Numbered from the stretch's first letter, positions 36,195-46,214 are shown. The stretch: DNA of 64,000 nucleotides from Chitinophaga sp. 180180018-3 (GCF_037893185.1 NZ_CP140772.1:2790001-2854000); one strand, 5' to 3'. The notes: generated by a model not told the origin, from the letters alone. Program-made: numbers and translations.

Positions 36195-37661
36195 ATGAAG
36201 ATAACTGCCAAATGGAAAAATACAACGATCTGCGCGCTGCTGGCCGCTTGTACGTTATTGTTTTCCTGTAAGAAAATACTGAATCCTGATGTGATAGAGA
36301 TGCCCACTGCTGAAAATGCGATTGCTAGTTCCGCAGATGTAGAAAAAGCAGTAGCTGCGGCATACTCGTTTCTGCGTGTAGTCGTTCCCGATAAAGTCTT
36401 CCTGATGGGAGATGTGCGGGCGAACGTATTTTCAAGCTATTCGCAAAACCAGAATGTCAGAACGGAAACATGGATAGCCACCAATGCGGCGGCGTCGTTG
36501 CTGAATAATGGTGGCGGCGACTGGAGCCAGTTCTATACGGTGATTGCGCAATGCAACCTCGTGTTAGAAAAGATCCCGCAAATCAGCAGCTATGATAACC
36601 AGCTGCGTAAACGCCATTTGGGCGAAGCCAGCTTTATCCGGGCGCTGACGTATTTCTACCTGGTTCGTTTCTGGGGTGATGTGCCAATGAATCTGAAAAG
36701 TGTGAATATTGAAAACCTGTCGAGAACTCCCCAGGCTGATGTATTCAGGCAAATTAATGCGGACCTGGATGTAGCCATTGCCAATTTGGAGCTGGATTAC
36801 GGGGATGGCGACCGGTCAGTAAGGGCCACCAGAGGCGCTGCGTGGGCTATCAAGGCACACGTGCTCGGATGGTTGCAGGACTATGCAGGTTGCGAGAAAC
36901 TGTGCGACAGTGTTATCTCAAAGGGCCCTTATAGCCTGGTAACGGATACTACGAACCTGATCAGCATTTTTGTGGGCAAGTCGAGAGAAGGGATCTTCGA
37001 ATTGAATTTTGACGCCAGTCTGAGGGAAGTGCAGAAGAACCGCGTTTATAACAGAACCTTAGGCCGGCCCTGGTATAAAGATCAGTCGGACGGCGGCGGT
37101 GGCACCGATAAATTCATTCTCTCGCCTACACGCGTGCAGCTCAATACCATGTTTCCGCCCAGTGCAAAGGATGCAAGGCTATTTACCTGGTTCATCAGGG
37201 AAACAGTGTTACAGGGTGTTGCAGACGACCGTATCTATCTGGGCAAATACAGATCCCTGCAATTAAAAGGCGATACCTCTTCCCAGAATATCAATGAATC
37301 CAATATTATCATCACCCGTCTGCCGGATATTATGCTGCTACGGGCAGAAGCCCTGGCAAGTCCGGCTGTAGGCCGCCCCGGTGAAGCAATCATCCTGCTC
37401 AATAAAGTACGGGCACGCGCCTACGCAGCTCCTTATAACGGCGGCGGTAACCTGGCGGATACGATTCTGCTGGAACGCAAGAAAGAAATGATCGGAGAAG
37501 GGCAGTATTTCTTTGACCTTGTGAGAACCAGAAAACTTGATAAAGACTCGAAGATCACCGACGGCGACTGGTATCAGAAAGGAGCCTGGTTGTTACCCAT
37601 TGACCAGAGCGTCATTGCCAAAAGTAATTTCATGATCACCCAGAATGATTACTGGAAATAA
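36195..37661 (+). CDS. SusD/RagB-family surface glycan-binding lipoprotein (locus 1)
   Basis: I chose the ATG at 36195, four bases after the SusC stop, because it gives a lipoprotein signal (LLFSCKK); the open frame begins earlier inside susC. The 488-residue protein is built of TPR-like helices, with SusD marks such as IRALTYFYLVRFWGDVPM and the C-terminal ERKKEMIGEGQYFFDLVR block. It forms the lid of the SusC transporter and binds ligand at the cell surface. Confidence 0.9.
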   Translation: MKITAKWKNTTICALLAACTLLFSCKKILNPDVIEMPTAENAIASSADVEKAVAAAYSFLRVVVPDKVFLMGDVRANVFSSYSQNQNVRTETWIATNAAASLLNNGGGDWSQFYTVIAQCNLVLEKIPQISSYDNQLRKRHLGEASFIRALTYFYLVRFWGDVPMNLKSVNIENLSRTPQADVFRQINADLDVAIANLELDYGDGDRSVRATRGAAWAIKAHVLGWLQDYAGCEKLCDSVISKGPYSLVTDTTNLISIFVGKSREGIFELNFDASLREVQKNRVYNRTLGRPWYKDQSDGGGGTDKFILSPTRVQLNTMFPPSAKDARLFTWFIRETVLQGVADDRIYLGKYRSLQLKGDTSSQNINESNIIITRLPDIMLLRAEALASPAVGRPGEAIILLNKVRARAYAAPYNGGGNLADTILLERKKEMIGEGQYFFDLVRTRKLDKDSKITDGDWYQKGAWLLPIDQSVIAKSNFMITQNDYWK

Positions 37662-37669
37662 TTTATTGT

Positions 37670-38338
37670 ATGAAGAAGATCGCTATAAAAAAAGCAATAT
37701 TGATGGCCGGTGCTGCAATGATGCTGCTCACTGCGTGCCGCAAGAATAACTATTACATCGATGGAGGTTTATCGGGCCAGTCTGCAGCAGAAATGCAAAT
37801 GACAGTATATGATTTCCTGGCCAGCAGAGCGGATCATCAGTTCGACTCCCTCATCAAAATCATCGACCTGACAAACAGCAAAACGCTGGTGAATCAGCCG
37901 AATATCACCTTCTTTGCCCTGAACAATAAAGCTGTACAGCGGTTTCAGCTGAACTTCAAACCCGACGACCGGCAGGGAGCAAGACCACTGGACGAGATCG
38001 GGAAAGATACCCTGGTGAAACTACTGGGCAGGTTCATCATTCCGAATATGCGTATCTCGCTCGAACAGGCGGTGAAAGACGGACAGAAATATTACGCTGC
38101 AGTAAACGGCGACAGCCTGTACATCGCTGGCAAAGGTGGTGGTACAGGAGTAAGCAGTTCCCTGCAAACATCTGCCTATAGACTGGAATTTACACACGTA
38201 AAAATACCGGGAACAGATACCGTCCAATTTGTCGGGAATATGCAGACGCATAACCTCGTCACCGCTAACGCTATGGTGCATGTAATGGATAACCGCGCCA
38301 GCTTTGCGGCAGGCTTTAAACAGAAATATTTCAGATAG
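37670..38338 (+). CDS. Fasciclin (FAS1)-like domain lipoprotein (locus 1)
   Basis: The 222-residue protein has a lipobox (LLTACRK). The mature part carries FAS1-like features: QMTVYDFLASRADHQFDSL near the start and NITFFALNNKAVQRF, which corresponds to the FAS1 H1 box (TxFAPxNxAF). The C-terminal VMDNRASFAAGF part matches the end of the fold. It is eight bases after the SusD stop and should be a surface accessory or adhesion lipoprotein. The family match is moderate. Confidence 0.65.
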   Translation: MKKIAIKKAILMAGAAMMLLTACRKNNYYIDGGLSGQSAAEMQMTVYDFLASRADHQFDSLIKIIDLTNSKTLVNQPNITFFALNNKAVQRFQLNFKPDDRQGARPLDEIGKDTLVKLLGRFIIPNMRISLEQAVKDGQKYYAAVNGDSLYIAGKGGGTGVSSSLQTSAYRLEFTHVKIPGTDTVQFVGNMQTHNLVTANAMVHVMDNRASFAAGFKQKYFR

Positions 38339-38356
38339 CCTTAATTGTTTTGAACT

Positions 38357-39289
38357 ATGAAAGTATCATTCAATATAAAAAATCTTTGCTGGCTGGTGCT
38401 CATCATCTTTGGTGTTTCCTGTAAGAAGGATAATGCCGATGGATTCCTCAGCCCGGCCCTTAAATATACCAATCCTACTATTAAAGCGGTGGTAGGCGCT
38501 TCCCTGGTACAGTCGGGGGCTATGGTCACCGACGAATCTACCAAGCCGCTTTTGTTTACCATTGATGCTATACGCTACGATGACGGCACCCTCGCCGACA
38601 AAGTAATGTCGTATAAGGTAGATACCTATTTCTGGAAAGCGGAATATACGGGTAAGGAGAAAACCATTGCAGACGTAGATAAAAAGCGTACAAAAGTGAA
38701 CCGTCCGGCAATTGATATCAACCCGGAAAATGGGATGGTCGTCATCTATCCGGAAGCAAGAGACACTATGAGGCTTGCAAAAGGACGGTATGTAATTGAT
38801 GTGAGAGTGAAGAACAGCGCAGGAGAACGACTCATCAAGTCGGCGCTGACCATCGATGTCAGCTATGCAGGACCTTATACCTATCGTTTCGCTGGTGTTG
38901 ACGGGAAGCTGACCGGTATTGATGTAACGGTAGACCGGCTGGAAAATACCGGCAAAAAGATCCTGGTATATGTTGTTGACAAAGATGGTAACCCGGTTGA
39001 TCCCAAAAAACTATTGGGATACGATTATGCGCCCGCCAACTCGCCGGACCCGGATCTGAAAGACTGGCATAACCTGGGTTTGGGAAATCCTACCAGTTAC
39101 ACTGAATTCCCGGACCACCTGGAGCTGGAAGTTGCCGGTTTCCCCATCCCTTATGTTGCCGGCCAGGTTGCACGCATTGATATGTACAATAACGGGGATG
39201 TTAATGGCAGCTATTTTAACTACTGGTTCGATGTATCCTTTCAACAGGAGGGAGTATGGAAGGTGACGATCAGGTTGAAGTATAACTGA
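38357..39289 (+). CDS. DUF5007-like lipoprotein (locus 1)
   Basis: The 310-residue protein has a lipobox (FGVSCKK). It is built of two beta-rich halves, an N-terminal part with AVVGASLVQSGAMVTDEST and a C-terminal part with YVVDKDGNPVDPKKLL and LELEVAGFPIPYVAGQV. This resembles DUF5007-type proteins that follow SusD genes in some Bacteroidota loci; the label is tentative. It is the last gene of locus 1, 18 nt after the FAS1-like gene, and has no enzyme motif. It may be a second surface glycan-binding protein. Confidence 0.55.
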   Translation: MKVSFNIKNLCWLVLIIFGVSCKKDNADGFLSPALKYTNPTIKAVVGASLVQSGAMVTDESTKPLLFTIDAIRYDDGTLADKVMSYKVDTYFWKAEYTGKEKTIADVDKKRTKVNRPAIDINPENGMVVIYPEARDTMRLAKGRYVIDVRVKNSAGERLIKSALTIDVSYAGPYTYRFAGVDGKLTGIDVTVDRLENTGKKILVYVVDKDGNPVDPKKLLGYDYAPANSPDPDLKDWHNLGLGNPTSYTEFPDHLELEVAGFPIPYVAGQVARIDMYNNGDVNGSYFNYWFDVSFQQEGVWKVTIRLKYN

Positions 39290-39300
39290 TAGCCTTTAGT

Positions 39301-39357
39301 CTTTAGTAAAATGCAGCGAAGATCACATGTATGGTCTTTGCTGCATTTTTATTAAAC
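39301..39357. repeat. Palindromic repeat, copy 1 (also a probable terminator)
   Basis: Imperfect arms at about 39302-39324 and 39333-39356 contain the word agtaaaatgcagcgaaga and its complement. The same core recurs at 63263-63352. It lies 12 nt after the last gene of locus 1 and probably ends that transcript. Confidence 0.7.
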
Positions 39358-39376
39358 GCTGACAGCTGTTTTTTCC

Positions 39377-39393
39377 TTACATTAGTAATGTAA
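39377..39393. promoter_or_regulatory. Perfect 17-bp palindrome, candidate repressor operator
   Basis: TTACATTA-G-TAATGTAA is fully symmetric with a one-base centre. It ends 16 nt before the acyl-CoA ligase ATG, overlapping the place expected for its promoter or leader. The shape fits a TetR- or MarR-type dimer; no such gene is adjacent. Confidence 0.55.
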
Positions 39394-39409
39394 TGGATAA
39401 TCTTATTGC

Positions 39410-41185
39410 ATGAAGCGATTATTTGATTTAGCTGCGGCGCAGGAAAGCAGCCGCTCTGGCGGCGTGATGCTGGCGTCTAAAGTAAATGGAGCATGGAACA
39501 CCCTTTCCTGTGAAAATGTGATGCAACAGGCCCGGAGCCTTGCTGCTGGTTTGTTAGGCCTCGATATCCGGAATGAAATACTGGAGCCTGAGAAGCAGGA
39601 AAAAATTGTGATTGTATCGCAGAACCGGCCGGAATGGATTATCACGGATCTGGCGGTACAACAAACCGGCGCTATTCTGACGCCTGTTTATCCGACTATC
39701 AGTCCGGCTGAATTTGCGGCCATCCTCAACGATGCGGAGGTCCGGATCATTATACTGGCGAACAAGGATCTGTACGATCGTTTTCAGCCGGCATTTGCGG
39801 ATATTCCCACGCTGAAGCATGTATTTTCCTTTGATGAGGTGCCGGGAGTGCCTGGCTGGAAAACGCTGGCGGCCACGCCCGAAGGGGAAGCGAAACGAAA
39901 AGCCGTCTGTGAACGTATTACTGAATCCACGATTGCAACGATCATTTATACGTCGGGCACAACAGGCGCTCCTAAGGGAGTGATGCTGAGTCACCGTAAC
40001 ATTGTAAGCAATGTAATGGATTGTATGCCGGTATTTCATTTTGCCCGTAAAGACGACCGGGCGCTGAGTTTTCTGCCACTTAATCACATCTTTGAAAAAA
40101 TGCTTACCTACCTGTACATCAACACCGGGTTGGGGATTTACTATGCGGAAAGTATGGATACCATAGGGGATAACCTGCGGGAAGTAAAGCCAATGGTGTT
40201 CACCTGTGTGCCGAGGCTGCTGGAAAAGGTATATGAGCGCATTATGGCGAAAGGACTGGAGCTTACCGGTATCAAGCGGGCATTATTCTTCTGGGCGGTA
40301 AACCTGGGTAAGGAATATGATAATATCAACCGGGGCTCATTTTTTTACCGGTTACAGTTGTCGCTGGCCAACAAGCTAATCTTCAATAAATGGAGGGAAG
40401 CCCTGGGAGGCAGGGTGGAAGCGGTAGTCAGCGGATCGGCTGCGTTGCAGGAAAAACTGATCCGTATTTTCTCGGCTGCCGGGGTGACGGTAATGGAAGG
40501 ATACGGGCTAACCGAAACTTCGCCGGTAATTTCGGTGAACCGGCTGGAGAGTAAAGACCGGCGCATCGGAACAGTAGGACCAGCCATTCAGAACGTGGAG
40601 GTAACCCTCGCGGAAGACGGGGAGATCCTGTGCCGCGGAACGAATGTGATGGTGGGCTATTATAAGCAGCCTGCGATGACAGCAGAGGTCATCACCCCCG
40701 ATGGATGGTTTCATACCGGCGATATTGGTACCTGGATAGAGGGCCGTTTCCTGAAGATCACCGACCGTAAAAAGGAGATCTTTAAAACCTCCGGTGGTAA
40801 GTATGTAGCACCGCAGGCCATTGAAAATAAAATGAGGGAAAGCCCTTTCATCGAGCAGATGATGGTGGTAGGTCCCGGCCGCAAATATGTAACAGCCCTG
40901 ATTGTGCCTAATTTCTCGCAGATCCGGAACCGGTTCACCGGGCAGGGTGTTAAGCTGCCGGACGATAACAAGGCGCTGGTGAAAGACCCCGTGGTGATAC
41001 AGCTGATCCAGGAGCAGGTCGATAAATACAATCCGTTATTCGGACATGTTGAACAAATAAAGAAATTCACGTTGCTGCCGGCAGAGTGGACAGTCGACAA
41101 TGGGGTGCTGACGCCTAAATTATCCTTGCGCCGGAAAGTGATCGAGCAACAATACAACCAGGAAATTGAAACGATGTACGCATAA
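39410..41185 (+). CDS. Long-chain fatty-acid-CoA ligase (AMP-forming)
   Basis: The 591-residue protein is a complete ANL-superfamily enzyme. Motifs in order are the P-loop YTSGTTGAPKGVMLSH (180-195), GYGLTETSPVIS near 363, the hinge GWFHTGDIG, and DRKKEIFKTSGGKYVAP with the C-terminal lysine region. It activates long-chain fatty acids with ATP and CoA for lipid synthesis or degradation, in the cytoplasm or at the inner membrane. It is monocistronic. A palindrome just before its start suggests repression, perhaps responsive to fatty acids or acyl-CoA (inferred). Confidence 0.92.
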   Translation: MKRLFDLAAAQESSRSGGVMLASKVNGAWNTLSCENVMQQARSLAAGLLGLDIRNEILEPEKQEKIVIVSQNRPEWIITDLAVQQTGAILTPVYPTISPAEFAAILNDAEVRIIILANKDLYDRFQPAFADIPTLKHVFSFDEVPGVPGWKTLAATPEGEAKRKAVCERITESTIATIIYTSGTTGAPKGVMLSHRNIVSNVMDCMPVFHFARKDDRALSFLPLNHIFEKMLTYLYINTGLGIYYAESMDTIGDNLREVKPMVFTCVPRLLEKVYERIMAKGLELTGIKRALFFWAVNLGKEYDNINRGSFFYRLQLSLANKLIFNKWREALGGRVEAVVSGSAALQEKLIRIFSAAGVTVMEGYGLTETSPVISVNRLESKDRRIGTVGPAIQNVEVTLAEDGEILCRGTNVMVGYYKQPAMTAEVITPDGWFHTGDIGTWIEGRFLKITDRKKEIFKTSGGKYVAPQAIENKMRESPFIEQMMVVGPGRKYVTALIVPNFSQIRNRFTGQGVKLPDDNKALVKDPVVIQLIQEQVDKYNPLFGHVEQIKKFTLLPAEWTVDNGVLTPKLSLRRKVIEQQYNQEIETMYA

Positions 41186-41210
41186 AAAAGGGGCTGACGT
41201 TTCAGCCCCT
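41184..41210 (-). terminator. Rho-independent terminator of the locus 2 operon
   Basis: A perfect 9-bp stem (41189-41197 with 41202-41210) has a 4-nt loop; on the minus strand it is followed by six T. It overlaps the acyl-CoA ligase stop codon region and follows the SusD stop at 41223. Confidence 0.9.
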
Positions 41211-41222
41211 GCATTCATCACT

Positions 41223-42938
41223 CTAGTACCCCGGGTTTTGTTTTAATCCCGGTGACGCATTGAGCACATTTTGCCCTAACGGGAATATAGCAGTATGATC
41301 GTCTGCATCCGGTTTCTTATCCCACCAGGTGCCGGAATTGAAAACACCCCAGCGAATCAGGTCCGTTCTTCTTCTGGCTTCTACCAGGAACTCACGGCCC
41401 CATTCGTCCAGCATTTCCTGATCCGTTAACTGGCTGCCATCTGGCTTGTACAGGCTTTCTGAGCCGGCAGGGTAGTTGCGTACGCGCACGGCATTGAGCA
41501 GTACCGCTGCTCCTGCTTTATCGCCCGCTCTGTATTTGCATTCCGCATAGGAATAATATACTTCCGCCAGCCTGATCTCTGCATAGGCTGAGGAGATCTT
41601 ATTGGCATCACTACTGGGATAGTAGGGATATTTTACCGGGAATACGCCGGAATTATGATCACCATGATTCATGTCGGATTCCTTATCGGCGATAGGCGTG
41701 CCGGGAGGTGTACCGAGGAACATACCCACCTGATCGCGCAGGAACAGCGGATATGGCCCCTTATTACCTCTTACGGTATCCTGTTTTCCATCTGCATTGA
41801 TATAGGGAAGATAGCCATAGAGGAACATGCCTTCACGCGTGCTATGCCCAAGGTTCTGGTATTTTTTGAGCCGGTAATCGTCGGGGTAACGATGAAACCT
41901 GATGAAAGGCTTTCCTAACGTAAACGTATACTCGATGCTGTCTACGTCACGGCCTGGCTGTAAGGCGTACTTGGGGTTGGCATCCCCGAAGTCGGTGAAC
42001 CCGAAGTAGCGGGTTGCCTGGTAAGGCATCATCCAGAAATACATACCACCATCGTATTGCCAGTGTGTGAGACCAAAGCTGCCGGGGAAACCAAAAACGG
42101 TTTCGGTGGATTGGGCATTGTTGTAGTCGAAAGGAGCATCCCATCTGCTTTCCAGTGCATAAGCGCCGTATTTGCCATCGATGATGTCTTTGCAAACGGC
42201 CGCACAATCAGCAAACCGGTCTTTGCCGGTGTATACTTTTGCATTCAGGTAAAGTCGCACCAGTAAAGCCGCAGCGCCACCTTTTGTCCAGCGGCCAATG
42301 GCATTTTTACCCAGACTTGCATTGGTGGGCAGCGCTGGTAAGGCATCTTTCAATTCTTTCTCTATAAAATCAAAAGCTTCCTGGGGAGGTACCTGAGGGC
42401 CTGATTTCGTTTCGCCTTTAACTTTGGTAACGATGACCATATTGCGGTAGAAATCCAGTACCCTGATGTTAAGCCAGGCCCGCAGGGTTTTCAGCTCTGC
42501 TATATAATCATCCAGCTCCGCCTGAGCGAGGCTGAATTTCGACGGATCTTTGATGCTCTGCAGATCTTCCAGGGAGTTTGTGGCCAGGTTAATCCCCTGG
42601 TAGAGCGCATTCCAGGCATCGCTGGTGTAGTTGTCGTTCGGCGTCCAGGTGTGGTAATGCACCCGCTGATACTGCGCCCCGTCGTACCAGTCGCCCTGCC
42701 TGTTTAACGTCATCAGTTCATCGGTACTATTCTCCTGCAACATAAATGTAGCACCACCTTGTATACTCCAGTAGGAGTGCTCAAACGGACGGAGGAAGTC
42801 GCGGATCACATCCGCTTTGGTCTGCAGGAAATTTTCCGAAGTGATCCGGTCGTACAGTTGTTCATCCAGTTTGGTACAGCTGCCGGCGAAAACGAGCGCC
42901 AGTACCAGTAGTGAGCGGGATTTTATTTTACGTATCAT
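41223..42938 (-). CDS. SusD/RagB-family lipoprotein (locus 2)
   Basis: The 571-residue protein has a lipobox (VFAGSCTK). SusD features include the N-terminal TPR-like helices, EIRLAEVYYSYAECKY, and the C-terminal EWGREFLVEARRRTDLIRW block and the ending LKQNPGY. It starts six bases after the SusC stop and should form the lid of the SusC2 transporter. Its ligand is unknown because no enzyme follows. Confidence 0.9.
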   Translation of the reverse strand: MIRKIKSRSLLVLALVFAGSCTKLDEQLYDRITSENFLQTKADVIRDFLRPFEHSYWSIQGGATFMLQENSTDELMTLNRQGDWYDGAQYQRVHYHTWTPNDNYTSDAWNALYQGINLATNSLEDLQSIKDPSKFSLAQAELDDYIAELKTLRAWLNIRVLDFYRNMVIVTKVKGETKSGPQVPPQEAFDFIEKELKDALPALPTNASLGKNAIGRWTKGGAAALLVRLYLNAKVYTGKDRFADCAAVCKDIIDGKYGAYALESRWDAPFDYNNAQSTETVFGFPGSFGLTHWQYDGGMYFWMMPYQATRYFGFTDFGDANPKYALQPGRDVDSIEYTFTLGKPFIRFHRYPDDYRLKKYQNLGHSTREGMFLYGYLPYINADGKQDTVRGNKGPYPLFLRDQVGMFLGTPPGTPIADKESDMNHGDHNSGVFPVKYPYYPSSDANKISSAYAEIRLAEVYYSYAECKYRAGDKAGAAVLLNAVRVRNYPAGSESLYKPDGSQLTDQEMLDEWGREFLVEARRRTDLIRWGVFNSGTWWDKKPDADDHTAIFPLGQNVLNASPGLKQNPGY

Positions 42939-42944
42939 AAGTTC

Positions 42945-45900
42945 TCAGAAGTTAAGTTGAAGACCAAATAGTAATTGTGTAGTGGCCGGGTAGTACGACA
43001 ATGAATTGTTAACACCCGGATACAGGCCGTTCACCGGGATCAGGTCCGGATCGCCGCCGGTGAATTTGGTGAAGGTGTGCAGGTTACGGGCAGTGGCATA
43101 TATGCGCAGAGAGCGTACATATTTGAACTGTAACGGCTGCGTATATCCCAGATTAACATTGGCGATTTTCACGAAGCTCCCGGGTTCCAGGAAATAGTCC
43201 GACAGGGCTGATCCGGTAGAAGGATTGGTCAGTTTGGAATACCTGCTGCCGTTGTAGGCAGAAGTAAGCACATTGGCATCCGATTGGGTGGCCGGTGTAC
43301 CGAGATAAAACGCTACCGTATTGAAGACCTTGTAGCCGAAAGAGCCGCGCAGGAAGATGCTCAGATCCCATCTTTTGTAACTGAAGCTGTTACCCAGGCT
43401 GGCGGTAAACTGAGGCAGGCCATTGCCGACGAATTGTTTATCGTCGTTGTTGGCTTTGTCTGCCGTAACCACTTCGCCTTTTTTGTTATACACCAGCAGG
43501 GCGCCGTTAGCATCCACCCCGGCCGATTTCAGGGCATAGAAGCTACCGATGCGCCTGTCTTCCTGCAGGCGTTGCAGGTTGCCCGGGCTGCCTGGGGCAG
43601 GCATCCCTACCACATCTATATAAGTTTGTCCTTTGAAAAGATCGTTGGAGAACGACACGAATTTATTGCTGTTGCTGGCGCCCGCAAATGACACGCTGTA
43701 CGTAAAGTCGCGCTGTTTAACCACGGTAGCGTTCACCTGCAGCTCTATCCCGGTGTTTTTCATGGTACCCACGTTAGCGTAGGTTTGCCCCTGTATATTA
43801 GGTGGATTGGACACCGCATAATATCCGAGCAGATCTTTGTTGGTGCGGATATAATAGTTCAGGCTACCGCTGATCCGGTTGTTGAGCAGGTCGAAATCCA
43901 GTCCTATGTTGAAGTTCAGCGCCTTTTCCCAGCGGAGGTTATAATTGGTGTTCTGGCTTGGGCCCCATACCTGGTAAGTGGTGCCGTTGAAAACATAATA
44001 ACCATAACCACTATAGGTATCCAGTGAAAGATAATTACCGAAATCCTGGTTGCCTGTTTCACCATAATCGGCGCGGAGTTTCAATTCATTCAGCCACCGT
44101 ACGTTCTTCATGAATGATTCCTGTGTAAGTCGCCATGCTGCGGACACTGCGGGAAAATATCCCCATTTGTTGTTGCGCCCGAACTTGGAAGAACCTTCCC
44201 GCCGGAGGCTGGCCGACAGGAAATATTTCTGATCCAGATCGTAGTTTACCCTGCCAAAGAAAGCGATGAGTCTGGAGCTGTTCTTATAGGAGCCAACGCC
44301 GTTCTGCCCTGGCTGCAGGTTCCAGAGGCCGGAGCCCAGGTTGTTGTAGGTGAGCACATTGGAAGGAAAATCCTGGTTGGAAGCAGAAAAACCGGAAGAA
44401 GTGAACTGCTGGAAAGAATAACCGGCGAGCAGTTTTACGGAATGGATACCAGCATCGAGTGCATAATTACCGATCCATTCGAAGCTCTTCTGGTCGTTTT
44501 CATCGAGGCCCTGTGATGCCGAGTTACGACCGGTACCTCCATTGCTGACAGACACATTGGTATTGGTGTTAGGGGTGAAATCCATCTTGCGGAAAGAAGA
44601 GTTCACCTGTCCTACGGTGAGGATCGTATTCAATCCGGGCAGGAGGTTCACTTTAAACGATCCGTTGATATCGAGGTATTTTATCTCCTGCTGTGAAAGT
44701 ATTGTTTTAGCGGCTTCCACCGGGTTGTTCGCAAAGAATCCCGTTTTAATATAAGCATATCTGCCGGCACTGTCGTAGGGCGATAGTGTAGGGTTCAACG
44801 TTAGTGCGTAGTTGAACGCACTATAATCGGCCAGGTTGGTTTTAGCCACTCTCGGCGCCACGTTGAGGCTTACATTATATCGTCCGTTGGCGGAGTTGTG
44901 GTTGAGATTGAGCCTTGCTCCATATTCTTCTTTTGAGGAGCGGTAATCGATACCATTAGCCTTGCGGTAATCGACCGAGGCCATATAGTTGGTACGGTCG
45001 GAGCCACCGGAGAACTGAAGCGTGTGTTTCTGGGAAAGTGCCGGATCGCGGCTGACAGCCTTCAGCCAGTCGGTGTTGCCGCCAAAGTCGACACCCCGTT
45101 TGTGTGCGAGGAATTCGTCTTTCGAAAGCACGTGCAGTTTATTGGTGATGAAATCCACGCCAACGTATCCATCATAGAACAGGCGTGAATCGGATGATCC
45201 TTTTTTGGTGGTGATTACAATTACGCCATTGCTGCCACGGGTACCGTAGATAGCAGACGCCGCGCCGCCTTTGAGTACATCGATCGATTCGATATCGTTC
45301 TGATTCAGGTTATCGATGTTGCCGCCGGGGATGCCGTTGATCACGTAGAGAGGCCCTAATCCTGCATCACGGGAGGAAACGCCGCGCAGCTGGATGCTGG
45401 GGGTGGAGTTGGGATCAGCTGCCGCGCTGTTGGCAATGGTGAGGCCGGCTACCTTTCCCTGCATGGACATGAGTGCACCGTTGCCGCCTACCGACAGCAG
45501 CTCATTGGAGCTCAGGTGCGTGATGGCACTCGACACTTCCTTTTTGTTGAGTGTGCCATAGCCCACGCTGATCACATTTACATTGCCCAGGTTGACGCCG
45601 CTCATGGAAAGGGCTATACGAATATCGCCACGGTTGCCTACTGCAACGGTTTTTTCGGTATAGCCCACAAATGATACTACGAGGGAAATGCCGGCTGTGG
45701 TTCGCGGCAGGGAGAAATCTCCCTTTTCGTTGGTGACGGTACCCCGCGTTGTTCCTTTGACCGTGACCGTAGCGCCTACCAGTGGCTGCCCGCTTTCATC
45801 CGTCACTTTCCCCCGCACTACACCGGTGGTATCGGCAATAGCCGGCCTGAAAGGAACAGGCTCAATAATAACTACCTTATCGCGTATACGATAAGTAAGC

Positions 45901-46214
45901 GGAAGCCCTTTCAGGGCCTGATCCAGCGCATTGCCGAGAGAGGCATCCCTCACATCCACAGTTACCGTAGTGAATTTGTCGACCACGGATTCATTCCAGA
46001 GAAAGGAATAATCGGAGCGGGATTCTATCAGCTTGAAAACTTTCTCCAGGGTAATATTCCTGGCTGAAATAGTCAGTCCCTGGGAGTAACCTGCTGCACA
46101 CACGTGGAGTGCACCTGCTAAAAGCAAAACAGCGGTTAGTTTCATGATAAGTGGCAATTTGGAAGGCAAACGAGTTCCCCTGGCAAGTACTTTGCCATAA
46201 ACGAGTAGTTGCAT
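42945..46214 (-). CDS. SusC/RagA-family TonB-linked receptor with STN domain (locus 2)
   Basis: The 1089-residue protein contains an STN domain (about 47-125, LTISARNITLEKVFKLI), a CarboxypepD_reg domain (about 130-210), a plug with SAIYGTRGSNGVIVITTKK and a barrel ending in a hydrophobic strand. The N-terminus begins with a 23-residue extension (MQLLVYGKVL...) before a usual signal peptide MKLTAVLLL. An alternative start at 46145 would remove the extension. The extension codons GGC-AAA and the bases before the ATG form an antisense promoter-like pair. Transducer role: it signals to FecR2. Confidence 0.92.
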   Translation of the reverse strand: MQLLVYGKVLARGTRLPSKLPLIMKLTAVLLLAGALHVCAAGYSQGLTISARNITLEKVFKLIESRSDYSFLWNESVVDKFTTVTVDVRDASLGNALDQALKGLPLTYRIRDKVVIIEPVPFRPAIADTTGVVRGKVTDESGQPLVGATVTVKGTTRGTVTNEKGDFSLPRTTAGISLVVSFVGYTEKTVAVGNRGDIRIALSMSGVNLGNVNVISVGYGTLNKKEVSSAITHLSSNELLSVGGNGALMSMQGKVAGLTIANSAAADPNSTPSIQLRGVSSRDAGLGPLYVINGIPGGNIDNLNQNDIESIDVLKGGAASAIYGTRGSNGVIVITTKKGSSDSRLFYDGYVGVDFITNKLHVLSKDEFLAHKRGVDFGGNTDWLKAVSRDPALSQKHTLQFSGGSDRTNYMASVDYRKANGIDYRSSKEEYGARLNLNHNSANGRYNVSLNVAPRVAKTNLADYSAFNYALTLNPTLSPYDSAGRYAYIKTGFFANNPVEAAKTILSQQEIKYLDINGSFKVNLLPGLNTILTVGQVNSSFRKMDFTPNTNTNVSVSNGGTGRNSASQGLDENDQKSFEWIGNYALDAGIHSVKLLAGYSFQQFTSSGFSASNQDFPSNVLTYNNLGSGLWNLQPGQNGVGSYKNSSRLIAFFGRVNYDLDQKYFLSASLRREGSSKFGRNNKWGYFPAVSAAWRLTQESFMKNVRWLNELKLRADYGETGNQDFGNYLSLDTYSGYGYYVFNGTTYQVWGPSQNTNYNLRWEKALNFNIGLDFDLLNNRISGSLNYYIRTNKDLLGYYAVSNPPNIQGQTYANVGTMKNTGIELQVNATVVKQRDFTYSVSFAGASNSNKFVSFSNDLFKGQTYIDVVGMPAPGSPGNLQRLQEDRRIGSFYALKSAGVDANGALLVYNKKGEVVTADKANNDDKQFVGNGLPQFTASLGNSFSYKRWDLSIFLRGSFGYKVFNTVAFYLGTPATQSDANVLTSAYNGSRYSKLTNPSTGSALSDYFLEPGSFVKIANVNLGYTQPLQFKYVRSLRIYATARNLHTFTKFTGGDPDLIPVNGLYPGVNNSLSYYPATTQLLFGLQLNF

